Origin: Mucidula mucida | Taxonomy: Eukaryota; Basidiomycota; Agaricomycetes; Agaricales; Physalacriaceae | DNA: 13,994 bases | NCBI GenBank assembly: GCA_015501055.1 | Contig: JADNYV010000861.1 | Span: 1 to 13,994, forward strand | Direction: 5' to 3' | Shown here: positions 1-8,263 of the stretch, piece after piece | How the letters are laid out: the number at the start of each line of letters is the position of its first letter | How positions within the stretch are numbered: position 1 is the stretch's first letter | Program-made: the position numbers and the translations under genes | The notes under the pieces: model-generated | Databases searched by the model: none | The model's input: the letters and a program-made list of their open reading frames with translations, nothing else | Told to the model about the DNA's origin: nothing

Positions 1-509
1 ATGGATTCGGAGATGCGACGATAGACAAGATGTACGGGACGCCATGTCTCAAAAAAACTGAACTGAAATTGTCGCAACCCCTTCAACAAATGATGTTTCT
101 GCCTGTGGAACGTTCTATCCATCAGCGAAAGAAATTGCTTGACTCAATGGGTAGTTGACTCACCTGCACGGATCCGCACAGGCAGTCCGCCTAAACTGAA
201 AGAATGATGGGCAGAGTCATCATCAAGTACAAGGCAGACATCTTACCTTTTTTATCACTTGAACAAAATAACGGAAGAACTAGGGGAAGACAAGCCTGTT
301 ATACGCAACGAAGGTGAGTCCATGTCCCTGTGTTTTCGGGTCCACGGTTAGACAAAGAATGTCCAGCGGCCAGCCATCACAAGGCTGAACGCGACTCGGA
401 GAAGCATGCCAATACCAGACATTCAGAGGAGACTTTGACACTCAGAATAGCCTTCCAAAAGGCGTGATAGTGCGGAGACTTGATAGATTAGATAAGTTAC
501 AAAATAAAT
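1..509. other. Intergenic; possible 5' end of a minus-strand gene at the left edge
   Basis: No supported gene lies fully in this stretch. On the minus strand an ATG at 45..43 opens a frame that runs off the window at position 1 after 15 codons, rich in Ser, Arg and His and without acidic residues. It could be the start of a protein with a mitochondrial-type presequence, but 15 codons cannot establish a gene. The part next to 510 should carry the ERG2 3' UTR. Confidence 0.3.
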
Positions 510-1327
510 CTAGATTTTACCACGAAGCAGGTTCAGGATTATCTCCCGCCCAGTGAAGAGTGTTGTGTGGTATAACGTGGGGAAGTCAAGAGTCGAGCTG
601 AGTGCATCAGCGTAGCCGAAAGGAAGCATTAATGGTATCCATCCTGGAAATCATCTTTGTTAGCCTACAGTCGAAAGAAAAGAACAAGAAGTCCATACCA
701 CGAGCGTACTCGAGCGCGAAGCATCCTTCGTGCATCTTATACTGCTTGGCCGTGCCGCGGGGAAGATGATGCACAGTCCCAGCCGGATATCTCTCCATCT
801 CCAGCGCACCCGCGGAGAACGCCCACTGCTCTCCGACAAGAATGTTAAAGTAGTCATCAGCGGTGTGCAGACCACTGTGCCCTTCCGTTCCTAGAGGGGT
901 TCCGAAGATGATCAAGTATTCGGTTATGCTGGCGTGTATGATATACATGGCTCCCATGGCCCCACCCGCGTTGTTGAATACCCACTCTGAGGTATCAGGG
1001 TTCAGCCGTATGACTTCGGAAGGGTACGTGGCGGTGAGGTTGGCCACAATATGCTCTATCATGCCCGCAGTGTTGTTGGGGTTGGCTTCGATGGCGCTCT
1101 TCGCTAGTTCATGTAGCTCGGTCGGGTCCAGGACATACCACCGATCCTACGACAATTAAATTTGCGCAACAGACCGCGTAGAATTAACCGTACCTTTATG
1201 GTATCCAGATAGCCACATATGACGACTATGACGCCGAATATGAGCGCGCGTGTAGCCCATTTGAGCAGACATGAAGATGCTGCCGGTGCTTTTGGGGTTA
1301 TTTTTTCTGAGCTTGCTTGGCAGCCAT
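510..1327 (-). CDS. ERG2: C-8 sterol isomerase (ERG2 / Sigma-1 receptor-like family), 3 exons
   Basis: This ER membrane enzyme shifts the C8(9) double bond of fecosterol to C7 in ergosterol synthesis. Exons read down the minus strand as 1327..1194, 1146..699 and 643..510, with introns of 47 and 55 nt (GT-AG). Exon 1 encodes a hydrophobic segment ([15 protein letters not shown]), as in the family. Exon 2 holds the cupin-like core: [12 protein letters not shown], with an Asp matching the Sigma-1 ligand-site Asp; EQW; and LEYARG, with the matching Glu. Exon 3 carries the expected tail, with [15 protein letters not shown] and a second amphipathic segment. Identity is secure; the start is not. The best ATG (1327..1325, Gly at -3 and +4) follows a CT-rich leader, but its frame stops after 9 codons at a run of six A (1306..1301). 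The conserved frame has no ATG upstream of the membrane segment. One extra base there joins the frames and gives 238 aa. An alternative is an ATG at about 1461 with an intron ending just before the A run. Confidence 0.9.
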
Positions 1328-1402
1328 TGCAGCACTTGCAGTTGGGCGAAAACAAGAAACAAGAGAGGTGATAGCAACGAGAAAGGCTTCCCCGCTTTTA
1401 TG
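1328..1402 (-). promoter_or_regulatory. Putative ERG2 core promoter and pyrimidine-rich leader
   Basis: On the minus strand a TATA-like CATAAAAG lies at about 1402..1395. It is followed by a CT-rich tract (about 1390..1340) of the kind that often marks transcription starts in fungi, then the ATG at 1327. This spacing favours 1327 as the natural start codon despite the frame interruption downstream. It is inferred from sequence only. Confidence 0.4.
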
Positions 1403-1604
1403 TTGTCGAGGGAAGGGTTGGACGCCAAGATACGACCTCGTACCACTTTTGTCTCGCATGATAAATTGCGTTCACGGTCACGTTATTCGGCCATGCTTGC
1501 TCTTGCCAATTGGTCTCCGTCGGCAATCGTTATTCGTGTAGTAATCATAAGCTGTTGTGGGTCGATTATATGTGTACAATACTCTATCTACTCTCGATGT
1601 CGTG

Positions 1605-2101
1605 TCACTCGACAAAAAACTCCCAAATTCTGCCTTCAAGTACTCCTGCGAAGCGCGTCTTTCCCGCTAGGAAATCAATGCGCCTTATACCTCTTCTTAA
1701 CTCATCCTGTATAACCATCTGCTGTCCTCTTTGCGCACACCGCTTTCTGTAGGCGCCGACGACAGCACACTGGGCTTCCCATGACAACGTGTGGAAGGCG
1801 GGTTCAGAAAGTCGTATGATATCAGACGCGATGAGGGAGATGCGGCTGATAACAGTGGCGTAATATATGTGGGCCCTGAGGGCTCGCGTATGTGTCTCCA
1901 GAAGTGCTCGTATTTCGCGAGAGACGGGCTCGGAATATAGCTGGGCTCCCCGACGCGTGATGAGCCTGGTGGTCTGCTGTTGTGTACGTGGCGCGGGTAG
2001 GGGCGTGAGTTCTCATTCAATGAGGTCGTCGCAGGTTTAATCGTCGGGAGCTGGAAGCGGACGCGTCGATTGATCTTGGTGCGCATGGCGCGGGAAGGCA
2101 T
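1605..2101 (-). CDS. Small hypothetical protein with DUF6699-like C-terminus, 2 exons
   Basis: The model joins exon 1 (2101..1988, 38 codons) to exon 2 (1940..1605) across a 47-nt GT-AG intron (1987..1941), giving 149 aa. Exon 1 begins with a basic stretch (MPSRAMRTKINRRVRFQ). Exon 2 is open for 111 codons and is mostly helical in character, with REIRALLETHTRALRAHI, then WEAQCAVVGAYRKRC. It ends with GIRRIDFLAGKTRFAGV and an aromatic-rich tail. Helix, then RR(V/I)D(F/W)L and a final W resembles the C-terminal half of fungal DUF6699 proteins, whose function is unknown. The N-terminal half of that domain is not visible, so the gene may be truncated or the family call wrong. Without the intron, exon 1 continues in another frame to 1697 (134 aa from the same ATG). 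I prefer the spliced model because it yields the family-like ending. Confidence 0.5.
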
Positions 2102-2145
2102 TTGCAAGAATCTGAAAATGGGGGACTGCCAATCCGCCGAAGGCC

Positions 2146-2151
2146 TTTATA
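2146..2151 (-). promoter_or_regulatory. TATA box for the 2101 gene
   Basis: TATAAA reads on the minus strand, about 45 nt upstream of the ATG at 2101. The position is reasonable for a fungal core promoter. There is no other support. Confidence 0.4.
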
Positions 2152-2722
2152 CCTGACTGTGGCGCAGATCATCGATACGGTAAACAAGGCGGTCGGTCTT
2201 TGAAAGTTATTGTCGACCGTCCAGACAACGGGACTGGTTACTAGCCTTGTAGTGGAAACGAAACAAAAGCGGTGTTGTTCGCGAACAAGCCCGTGCGAAA
2301 GTAGAACAAAGTCCACACAAGAACCATCAAGACCCTATTGTTAGCTCACAGAATGACGGCATGAAAGAAAAGAACCTTCGAGAAGTCTGCAAGTATACCT
2401 ATTTAGAGAAAATACGCCACACATCGACTGACAGTAAACGACCTTTGTAGTAGAGCTATGCAGTGGCCCGATGGGTAGGAGATAGTGTATTGCCCAGTGA
2501 CGGTGTGCCGAGCATTCATATGACAATATCGTAACTGCTGCAAGTGAAATGTCCAATATTCAGCGCACAGCGCAAAGGTTCAAAAACATGGTCCCCGTAA
2601 GCATACCATAAAACCAGGTGATATATAAGCACAACTACATGACACACAGCGAGTCTAACCCTCAAGTCCATATAACAGAACCTTCGGGAAACGAAAGCGA
2701 TGAAACGACGAATATGAAAGCA
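2152..2722. other. Intergenic region between two minus-strand genes
   Basis: This stretch should contain the 3' UTR of the membrane protein gene ending at 2723 and upstream sequence of the gene starting at 2101. The open frames in it (up to 99 codons) show no family motif, no coherent splice structure and no promoter. I found no RNA gene or repeat. Confidence 0.5.
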
Positions 2723-3287
2723 CTATGTCGCGGTGCCAACAACCTCGGAGATGACAAAATCGCGCTTATCCTCCGGGAGATCGTCCCCACCCCAGAGCGT
2801 CTGCAGACTGAACCAGCTCTGCACCACGGGCTCACCGGGTTGAACGCCAAACTCCAGGAAGGGTCGGCGCGCCGCCAGGCGATGGGTAACGACGTGACAC
2901 ATCAGGATGAAGAGGATGAGGAACAGGATGATCGCAGTACGGGCTCGGAGCGATGGGGTGTACGTGCGCATACGCTTGAGCAGCGTGGGCTTTGGCTCAG
3001 GGGCGAGAAATGCTATGGAATAGTCGGTAGGCGACCTAGGTGACGAGGGCGTAACGACGATAGCTGGCAGTGGGGATTTTTCGGTCAAGGTGGGTAGGGA
3101 GGAGAAGTCTGGAAACGGCATTAGATGGATAATCTGGGGCAAGGGACAGTGCAACTTACCTAGGGGAGCAGGTATCAACGTATAGTCGAGAGTGCGCAAC
3201 GGGGGTAACCTGTGCTGGCGGAATCCTATGAAATGGTAAGTACTGTTGCAAACGCTCGAGAGAACCATGAATACCAGGCCTAGACAT
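2723..3287 (-). CDS. Small single-pass membrane protein, unknown function, 3 exons
   Basis: I do not recognise a family. The preferred model uses ATG 3287 with exons 3287..3275, 3225..3160 and 3108..2723, giving 154 aa. Intron 2 (3159..3109, 51 nt) is convincing: donor GTAAGT, branch-like CTAAT and acceptor TTCCAG. Intron 1 (3274..3226, 49 nt) has a weaker donor, GTATTC, but a good branch-like CTTAC. If intron 1 is not removed, ATG 3268 gives a different N-terminus that is in frame with everything downstream. The protein has a Pro/Ser-rich N-terminal half, a basic stretch (KRMRTYTPSLRAR), one clear membrane segment (TAIILFLILFILMCHVV), then a short tail beginning THRLAARRPFLEFG. Basic residues before the segment suggest a cytosolic N-terminus. 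It has no catalytic motif. Confidence 0.6.
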
Positions 3288-4209
3288 GCTGAGAATCAAA
3301 TATAAAGACGAGTAGTGGGGGAGACGACTCGTTCAAGGGTCCAAGGCTAACGAAAAGCTTCTAACTCTCGAGATAAACCAACTAGGCGACTAGTTGGAGG
3401 CGGGTGGGTAGTAAAAAGAATGTGTTCACGAAGGAATGTGGGGTAAAAGTGCGAAACCAAGCAAGTCTGAGACTCAGCGCAAGAGGAAAGATGGAGGGGA
3501 GAACCTAAACTTATGCCTAGGCACGCCATCATGGCGCCGAAGTCGTTGCCACGCGACGCGGACCTGTGAATAAGCGCCGCTGTGTCAGCCCGACAAGCTT
3601 GTGTTTCTCCAAATTCCGCACACTGACAGCTCTACAAGGATAACACATATCCCGCTTTGACGCATAGGAGATGATAAAGACCGTGTTTTGCACCGATTAG
3701 AACCCGCAAAGGCCAACGCCTGACGGCCGTGGCAGGTCTCTGCACAGAGGCCAGATACCACTACGACCTGCATCTCAAAAATAAACTATTGTAGGGAATC
3801 CTTCAAGGAAGCAGACGTGGCAAAACGCAAGCATGTAACATCATACAGACGTCGGGAAAAGGTGAGAGTATGACTCTAGGAGGATCTCGGGTCCTAATCT
3901 CTATGAGATGGGACTTGGGCGTACGCAATAGAAGGCGAGGCTTTGTCTCTGATCCATGCTCTAGCTACAGTATGAATCGTGAGGGATGTCCTAGGTCGTT
4001 GGTTTCAATTCATGAGATAGGACGCTGAAAGTTGACAACCTTCTTTTATACAGGATAAGATGAAGGACGCGTAGTGGCTGGAAGGAAGCGTGTACGGCAC
4101 CACGTGAGCACAAGTCATCTACTTATCTTAGATTAGGCCCTCTGATTCGAACCATCAACTCTATACAGCAGCTTTACTAATCTATCGCACTTGCGGGTCA
4201 TCTCTCTTG
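3288..4209. other. Divergent intergenic region
   Basis: This stretch separates the minus gene starting at 3287 from the plus gene starting at 4210, so it should hold both promoters. An AT-rich TATA-like stretch at about 3296-3307 (minus CTTTATATTTGA) sits very close to the ATG at 3287. A perfect hairpin lies at 3378-3397. A TTTTATA occurs at about 4044-4050 on the plus strand. No open frame here shows coding character, and I see no RNA gene. Confidence 0.5.
3378..3397. repeat. Perfect 8-bp inverted repeat with GCGA loop
   Basis: CCAACTAG (3378-3385) and CTAGTTGG (3390-3397) are exact reverse complements separated by GCGA, which fits the GNRA tetraloop pattern if transcribed. It lies about 90 nt upstream of the start codon at 3287. 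Pairing does not extend outward. Confidence 0.7.
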
Positions 4210-5897
4210 ATGCTCGCGTCACACTTCGACTCAACCCTTGGTCTTGCTTGTGCTTCGATCGTACTCATCACATTCTACTTGATCAAACGGTGCAGAGCGA
4301 GATCTCCCACGCTTGCGAATGTTGAACGTTCTCAAGCTGGAGGTCAGTCCGTAGTATTTGACAGAAACCCCTTCTCCTGAAACTCAGAAGACTGGACTCC
4401 GCAGGAATTCACCTACCCAGCCTTTGATACATGCCCGGTAGATCTCTCAGATATTCATCCAGTACCGTATCGACCTTTCCGATGGGGACAATACCAGTAA
4501 GCTTGTTTTCCCTCTCTTCATGGCCGTGTCTGATATTCAGTGTGACAATGGGCATACGCTCCATGCCATGGGACAGTTGGATAGAGGTAATGATTGCTGA
4601 ATTATGACGCTGACAACACCACTCAAAAGCTAGATAGATTGACAATCAGTTTCTCCGATACCACAGAATTCGGGAGCACCGAATCAGAACGCGAGGCAAG
4701 GACGTCGTTCGCATGCTCCCCGACAACCCGCCTCTTGTGAACTCTGCTTATCATGGTGGTATGTGCGATGCGTTGACCACCTTTCTGCTGCATTAGACTC
4801 ATCTTATCGTATATAGCAATAGAACTGGTCCATGAATTGTCGGAATTCCTGCACAAGCGGTACCCATCAGTGTACTGTGTCACTCGCGATTCCGAGTTGA
4901 ACATCGAGAAGATTACCATTCTGCCGCTTGCCGCGACGTTTGATTTGCCGCCACCTCTCAGGCAAAATGCTAAGGCGCCTACGAAACTACGCGCAGTGGA
5001 ACACTGGGAAGCCGAGTCGGCTATGAAGATGGCTGCCATGCTGTACGTTTCTTTGTGACTTTTGCCGCGTCGCGTAATTGGTTTTTCAGAACTCAAGAAG
5101 ATATAGCGCTGATGGTCGAAGGTGTGCCGCTTCTTCCTCCTCTAAATAGTAGTTCATTCAAACAATGTCACTTCAGGTAGAGATGGGTTGTATTATTTTC
5201 AAGGCGGCGCAATTTGCATACCAGGTAATGATAATAGACGTTTTCCTTGCCGTATTCAATATAGTCCTCAACCCCAGGTTCTTGGAGGCTAGCAGACAAG
5301 ATCGGTCTTTCTTTGGAAGCGATTCACGACACTGGCGGTGTGCCCCAATGCAAGTCCTCCTCTTCTCTCACTGATCCACGTCCACCAATTCAAAACTAAA
5401 TAGACCGCGAAAAGCTGCACGTCGGGATGACCCGTTTCTTCCGGCGCCTAGCAGTGGATAAGCCTGTCATCCGGAACAACTACTCTATACAAGTTGTCCC
5501 CGCATTGAACCAGGATAGCATCGATCCTGAAGAGCTCGCATGGTCTACGACATCCAACGGCCCAGAACTGACCTTCGACGACAATCGGGCGCACCCGCCA
5601 GAGCCACCTGTAGTCAAACCGGAGAACCTCAGGCTGCGGAGTGAGCGGCAGACGCTGCGACGGTTGCCACTTTCTGGTGTGGTAGTATTTGGAATACGCA
5701 CGTACGTGTTCAATGTGCAGGAGTTGGCAAGCGAGCCTGGAGTGGCCGCGAGGCTGGCGAGTGCGGTGCGGAGCTGGCCCGAGGATGTGCAGGAGTATAA
5801 GGGAAAGAGACTATATGCAGATGTTTTGTTGGAGTATTTGGATAAGAGGGCGGACGAGCAGTGTGAAGTCGAAGTGAAGAGTGAATATCCGTTTTGA
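4210..5897 (+). CDS. DUF3445 / HRQ family protein (haem-dependent oxidative N-demethylase-like), membrane-anchored, 9 exons
   Basis: Exons are 4210-4342, 4388-4496, 4541-4586, 4638-4758, 4817-5042, 5090-5121, 5177-5224, 5278-5349 and 5404-5897, giving 426 aa with all phases consistent. Residues about 9-26 form a hydrophobic anchor followed by KRCRAR, then the DUF3445 domain. Its marks are PFRWGQYHVTMGIRSMPWD (74-92), WIEIDNQFLRYH (94-105), ALMVEG (to 223), GGAICIPGSWRLADK, then VGMTRFFRRL and KPVIRNNYSIQV (269-293), and SERQTLRRLP (342-351). The domain continues with a typical C-terminus (SWPEDVQEYKGKRLYADVLLEYLDKR, split here as SWPEDVQEYKGK and LYADVLLEYLDKR). In bacteria this family includes the haem subunit of dimethylamine-type oxidative N-demethylase; substrate and partners in fungi are unknown to me. 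No reductase-type partner is encoded nearby. Intron 8 is GC-AG, and intron 3 skips a nearer AG (4628-4629) to keep the conserved WIE-DNQ reading. The family call is strong; catalytic activity is inferred. Confidence 0.9.
5350..5403 (+). other. GC-AG intron (intron 8 of the DUF3445 gene)
   Basis: The exon before it ends in CCCCAAT and the intron begins GCAAGT, the usual form of a GC donor, ending in AAATAG. Removing these 54 nt joins GGVPQ to YREKLHVGM in phase, as the family requires. No GT donor nearby restores the frame as well. Confidence 0.8.
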
Positions 5898-6183
5898 CGG
5901 AGTACTCTTTCGTTGACATAGTGGTTCATCTTTACAATCACTTTTTGGCGGAGGTTGAAGCAGTCCACTGCAGGCGATAATATAACGAGTCGACCAGGAC
6001 CAGAACAGACAAAGAACAGATAATCTTGTGCAATAACTTAACTTGAATTGATGTCAATTATGGCTATGATAACTGTTGGGAAGTCACAATAACTGCAAGA
6101 AAACAATAGCATTACGGATATAGCGACTCATTATGTATAGGGATATATGTCCAAAGGACAAGGAAGTAAAGCCTTCCGTCTAC
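5898..6183. other. Convergent intergenic region (3' ends of two genes)
   Basis: This stretch lies between the stops of the plus-strand DUF3445 gene and the minus-strand MBOAT gene and should hold both 3' UTRs. It is AT-richer than the genes. A possible alternative last exon of the MBOAT gene (6092..6038) lies here. Nothing else is recognised. Confidence 0.5.
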
Positions 6184-7996
6184 TTACTTTTGAGGGGGGA
6201 CGACCTTGTCAAACGATGGCGGTAGCACAAAATCCCGCTCCGCAACAGGCGTCGATGGCCCACTGCTATCGCTCCCACTCGTCGACTTTGCAACGGGCGC
6301 CACAACCGTCGGCTTCTTCGGAGGAGGCAACAACCCCTTCTTCCTCTGCAGGCCCCTCAAGAATTTGGCGCCACCCGCATAGAAGAACACCAACCCGCCT
6401 CCGATAACAATATGACCGTAGTACCCTAGCGTGCGCCAGGCTTCCATTGAGTCCTCAATGGTGAGTAGAATGAATGGTGTCGCTGCGTAATTGAGGACGA
6501 ACAGCGAGAAGATTGTGCCGGTGAGGTCGTACAGTCGTTTCTTCATCGATACAGGTTGGCCCTCTTTGGGAAGGAAGAACGGCCGGAAGTTGGCGCGCGC
6601 TAGGCGAGCGACGGCAGTTATGAATCCACCGAGCATGAACGTGAGGTAATACCCGGGATATATACCGTGCTACAGACAATGAGATGGAGTTCCAATGTCG
6701 ATTGTGGAGGCTTACCCAGAATGCACTCGTCATCGAGGTGATCATCATGCTCTTGAAGCCGGGCTTCTTGCCTTTCGGAGTCACGCGCTTGTACACGCAC
6801 TCGCGTAGCCAAATGTTCGTCTTCATGTTCCACGAATCAAGAATGCCCTTGAAGTTGGATGGGAATTCGATCTCGAGGGGAATGACATTGGCTGCGCCAG
6901 TCCAGGTAGACTTGCCCTTGGCGTTGAAGCCGGTGAAACCGAAGCCAGTAAGGATGCTCGCGCCTTCGGTGAGAGTCCATACTGCATAGTACTTGACTCG
7001 CTCGGACGGGGAATAGAGCTGAAAGAGGACGATCCTCTTCCAGAGTGGCTGCTCTTTGAACCAGGGTTGCAACGCGACAGTGAAGTTGTGCTTGGACGCG
7101 ACCACGACATAAGTTCCTAAGAAAGCTAGACCAAGGACCATCTTGCCGTACGCGACGCGCTTCCTGCCTTTGGGCAGCTTACGCGAGACGTTATCCTTAA
7201 CAGGAACATTGTCGTAGAGCCTTTCGGTGATGAGCTCCATGTAGTCATGAAACTCAAGGTACGGGCCAACAAGAATGCCGGGGAAATAGAACCTGAATAC
7301 GTGTTAAAAAACGCATATGGGGCAAGAGTGAGACTGACGCATAACCGAGGAATTCGAGCAGTGTCGGGAACTGGACGACGCGTTTCGTTGACTGCCACTT
7401 GTCCAAGTCCTCAGCCGGTCTACGTCCGTCCCAGACGTTCCACGCAAACGTGGTAAGCTTCATGGTCAACACCATCTGCGGTCCAGTCACGTCCATGGTT
7501 TCGTAGCTGGTCTGTCGAATCGCGCGTATAATGTGACTGGAGGCAATTAGATATGAATAAAGAAGCAACGAAAACTCACTTGATCGTCAAATGCCCCATA
7601 ACGATGCTATAACCCGATTAGTTCAAATTCGTGTACAAAATGTGTGTCGCGTACGCAAATACCAGCCAAGGCATCCTTGAGCTCCTGTCGTACTTGGCAA
7701 CCGCGTAGGTCGCCAGAACGCTAGCCAAAAGTTGAAAGAAGACACCATACACCTTGAGCACGGGGAAAAAGTAGAAGAGGGTAATTGCAATGTTGAAGAG
7801 ATGCTTGAGAGCGGGCTGGGATGCCGGTATGCGCACGAACACGCTCCCTAATGGGAAGGCAATGAGCAGGCAGGATATTAACTGCGACCTAGACTCAGCG
7901 CCGTCATTGGTGGATTCACTGCATGCGCACCTTGATCTGGTCGACAGAGGCACCAGCGAGGTCGGCCAGCGGCACGAAAACGCTGTCGAGGTCCAT
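6184..7996 (-). CDS. MBOAT lysophospholipid acyltransferase (ALE1/LPCAT-like), 6 exons
   Basis: It probably transfers acyl chains from acyl-CoA to lysophospholipids in the ER membrane (Lands cycle), like yeast Ale1. Exons down the minus strand are 7996..7931, 7881..7655, 7606..7580, 7536..7339, 7292..6716 and 6669..6184, giving 526 aa; introns are 43 to 49 nt. Several hydrophobic segments follow a short N-terminus (MDLDSVFVPLADLAG). Family marks are GILVGPYLEFHDYMEL (178-193), WNMKTNIWLRECVY (327-340, with the conserved Asn of the active site) and SAFWHGIYPGYYLTF, where His366 is the expected catalytic His and is split from Trp365 by intron 5. The C-terminal 70 or so residues are polar, Pro/Ser/Lys-rich and probably cytosolic, ending PPQK. 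The stop lies inside a strong donor-like GTAAGT, so a longer spliced C-terminus is possible. Yeast Ale1 is somewhat longer. Substrate preference cannot be read from sequence. Confidence 0.92.
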
Positions 7997-8075
7997 GTTC
8001 GCGACGGCGGCGACAACGACGACGGGATTTGGAACAAAGTGGGTGGTGAGTGCACAAATTTGGCGAGCCGTCCCC

Positions 8076-8087
8076 AAATATTTAAAA
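8076..8087 (-). promoter_or_regulatory. AT-rich TATA-like element of the MBOAT gene
   Basis: TTTTAAATATTT reads on the minus strand about 80 nt upstream of the ATG at 7996 and is followed by a pyrimidine-rich leader. This is plausible core promoter spacing; it is inferred only. Confidence 0.4.
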
Positions 8088-8252
8088 GCAGATGCGGCCC
8101 GATGCGGATCAATTCCTTGGCACCTTCACAGTGCCAGTCACTCCGTTCGTCCGCAGCTTGACTCGAAAGACAGCAGTAATTCTCTGCCGCGGTTCAAAGC
8201 TTTGGGGGCAGAAGGGTACGGGGTGGTGGTGGTGCGGATCTAAGGTGAGTAG

Positions 8253-8263
8253 TAACCCTAACC
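8253..8263 (+). promoter_or_regulatory. Telobox-like TAACCCTAACC
   Basis: This is almost two copies of the TTAGGG telomere unit (complement strand), about 260 nt upstream of the MBOAT start. Short interstitial telomere-like boxes are known promoter elements bound by Myb-type telobox factors in fungi and plants. One occurrence could also be chance. Confidence 0.35.

Noticed and set aside
1697..2101. Unspliced reading of the 2101 gene, including LLSAASPSSRLISYDFLNPP that looks like a DUF6699 N-terminal half
   Set aside because: It overlaps the frame with the stronger C-terminal match, so both cannot be coding; the spliced model is more coherent, though this remains open.
4140..4160. Minus-strand GGTTCGAATC, a match to the tRNA B box
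   Set aside because: The flanks GATGG and CAGAG do not pair as a T-stem, and no A box or acceptor stem is found at the right distance.
5480..5968. Minus-strand open frame of 162 codons
   Set aside because: It is the antisense shadow of the last DUF3445 exon.
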